DNA from: Bradyrhizobium sp.
GTDB taxonomy: Bacteria > Pseudomonadota > Alphaproteobacteria > Rhizobiales > Xanthobacteraceae
Direction of reading: 5' to 3'
NCBI GenBank assembly: GCA_025960445.1
Contig: JAICIT010000194.1
Coordinates: forward strand, 1 to 5,769
Length of the DNA: 5,769 nucleotides
The notes beneath the pieces are model-generated. The model did not search any database. It saw only the letters and a list, made by a program, of their open reading frames with translations, and was not told the DNA's origin. Of this stretch, positions 5,446-5,769 are shown one piece after another. The translations under genes were made by a program, and so were the position numbers. Numbering within the stretch: position 1 is the stretch's first letter; the number at the start of each line of letters is the position of its first letter.

Positions 5446-5769
5446 CTATCGGGGAAGCGCGCCGGAGCGAGTTTCAGAATTTCCGCGCCGCGTCGCCATG
5501 TGCTTGAGATAACCGATGATGTGGTCGATCTCGCTGTCGGTCATCTGGTCAGCCGTAAACCCGGGCATTTGCAGACCGGGCCAAGTGCGAACCGATTTCG
5601 GATCGCGTATGAGGGCGCGGAGCCCGTCCAAAGTCAGGTACTCGGTCGGATTCATCGGCTGATTCAAGTCGGGCCCGAAGGAACTTGCGCCGGCGCCGTT
5701 GAGAGTATGACAAGCCAGGCATTGCGTCACGAACAGCGCCAGCCCGGCGCGAGCGGGATCAGTGGCTGA
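5446..5769 (-). CDS. c-type cytochrome, C-terminal part (5' end outside window)
   Basis: The frame is open to the window end, giving 107 residues of a class I-like mono-heme cytochrome c domain. A GTG at 5730 is not a credible start, because the codons before it (ending DPARAGLALF) form the normal helix leading into the heme site. The heme-binding motif CLACH is at visible residues 17-21. It is followed by GPDLN (32-36), the loop PMNPTEYL, LIRDPKSVR (53-61) and MPGF (68-71), whose methionine is the likely sixth heme ligand. The closing helix IDHIIGYLKHMA is typical of the fold. The protein would act in the periplasm in electron transfer, plausibly from a PQQ or molybdenum dehydrogenase. It may be a free cytochrome or the C-terminal domain of a larger enzyme; the missing N-terminus prevents a choice. 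It is convergent with the transport operon, so it is not part of that transcript. Confidence 0.9.
   Translation of the reverse strand, partial: SATDPARAGLALFVTQCLACHTLNGAGASSFGPDLNQPMNPTEYLTLDGLRALIRDPKSVRTWPGLQMPGFTADQMTDSEIDHIIGYLKHMATRRGNSETRSGALPR

Overview
The window looks like part of an alphaproteobacterial chromosome, probably from the Bradyrhizobium/Rhodopseudomonas/Afipia group. This is inferred from high G+C coding sequence, strong Shine-Dalgarno sites and gene content; no rRNA or other marker gene is present to confirm it. It holds seven genes, two of them cut by the window ends, and no stretch over 300 bases lacks a gene. I see no tRNA, rRNA, CRISPR array, insertion sequence or phage signature.

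Layout: (1) 1-345, plus strand, the C-terminal part of S-formylglutathione hydrolase, a formaldehyde-detoxification enzyme. (2) 347-859, minus strand, a small exported protein of the DUF3280/DUF2380 type that converges on (1) with one base between the stop codons. (3) 860-967, a divergent intergenic region. (4) 968-5415, plus strand, a tight five-gene operon: a periplasmic branched-chain-amino-acid-type binding protein, a periplasmic seven-bladed YVTN beta-propeller, an ABC ATPase, an ABC-2 type permease, and an exported coiled-coil protein. The last three junctions are ATGA stop/start overlaps. (5) 5446-5769, minus strand, the C-terminal end of a c-type cytochrome, converging on the operon.

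The binding protein, propeller, ATPase and permease match the protein set that accompanies PQQ-dependent alcohol oxidation (the PQQ-associated ABC families, including PedC of Pseudomonas putida U). From memory, the gene order also matches the lut (lanthanide utilisation and transport) cluster of Methylorubrum extorquens, lutA-D-E-F-G. My reading is that this is an accessory and transport locus for a periplasmic PQQ alcohol or methanol dehydrogenase. The neighbouring S-formylglutathione hydrolase would deal with formaldehyde and a cytochrome c could take electrons. The dehydrogenase itself, a TonB receptor and a CXXCW-motif partner protein are not in the window, so the substrate (lanthanide, cofactor or alcohol-related compound) remains inferred.

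The most notable points are the pairing of a solute-binding protein with an export-type permease, two or three uncharacterised exported proteins with paired cysteines, and an exact 11-base repeat in the two non-coding gaps that flank the operon.
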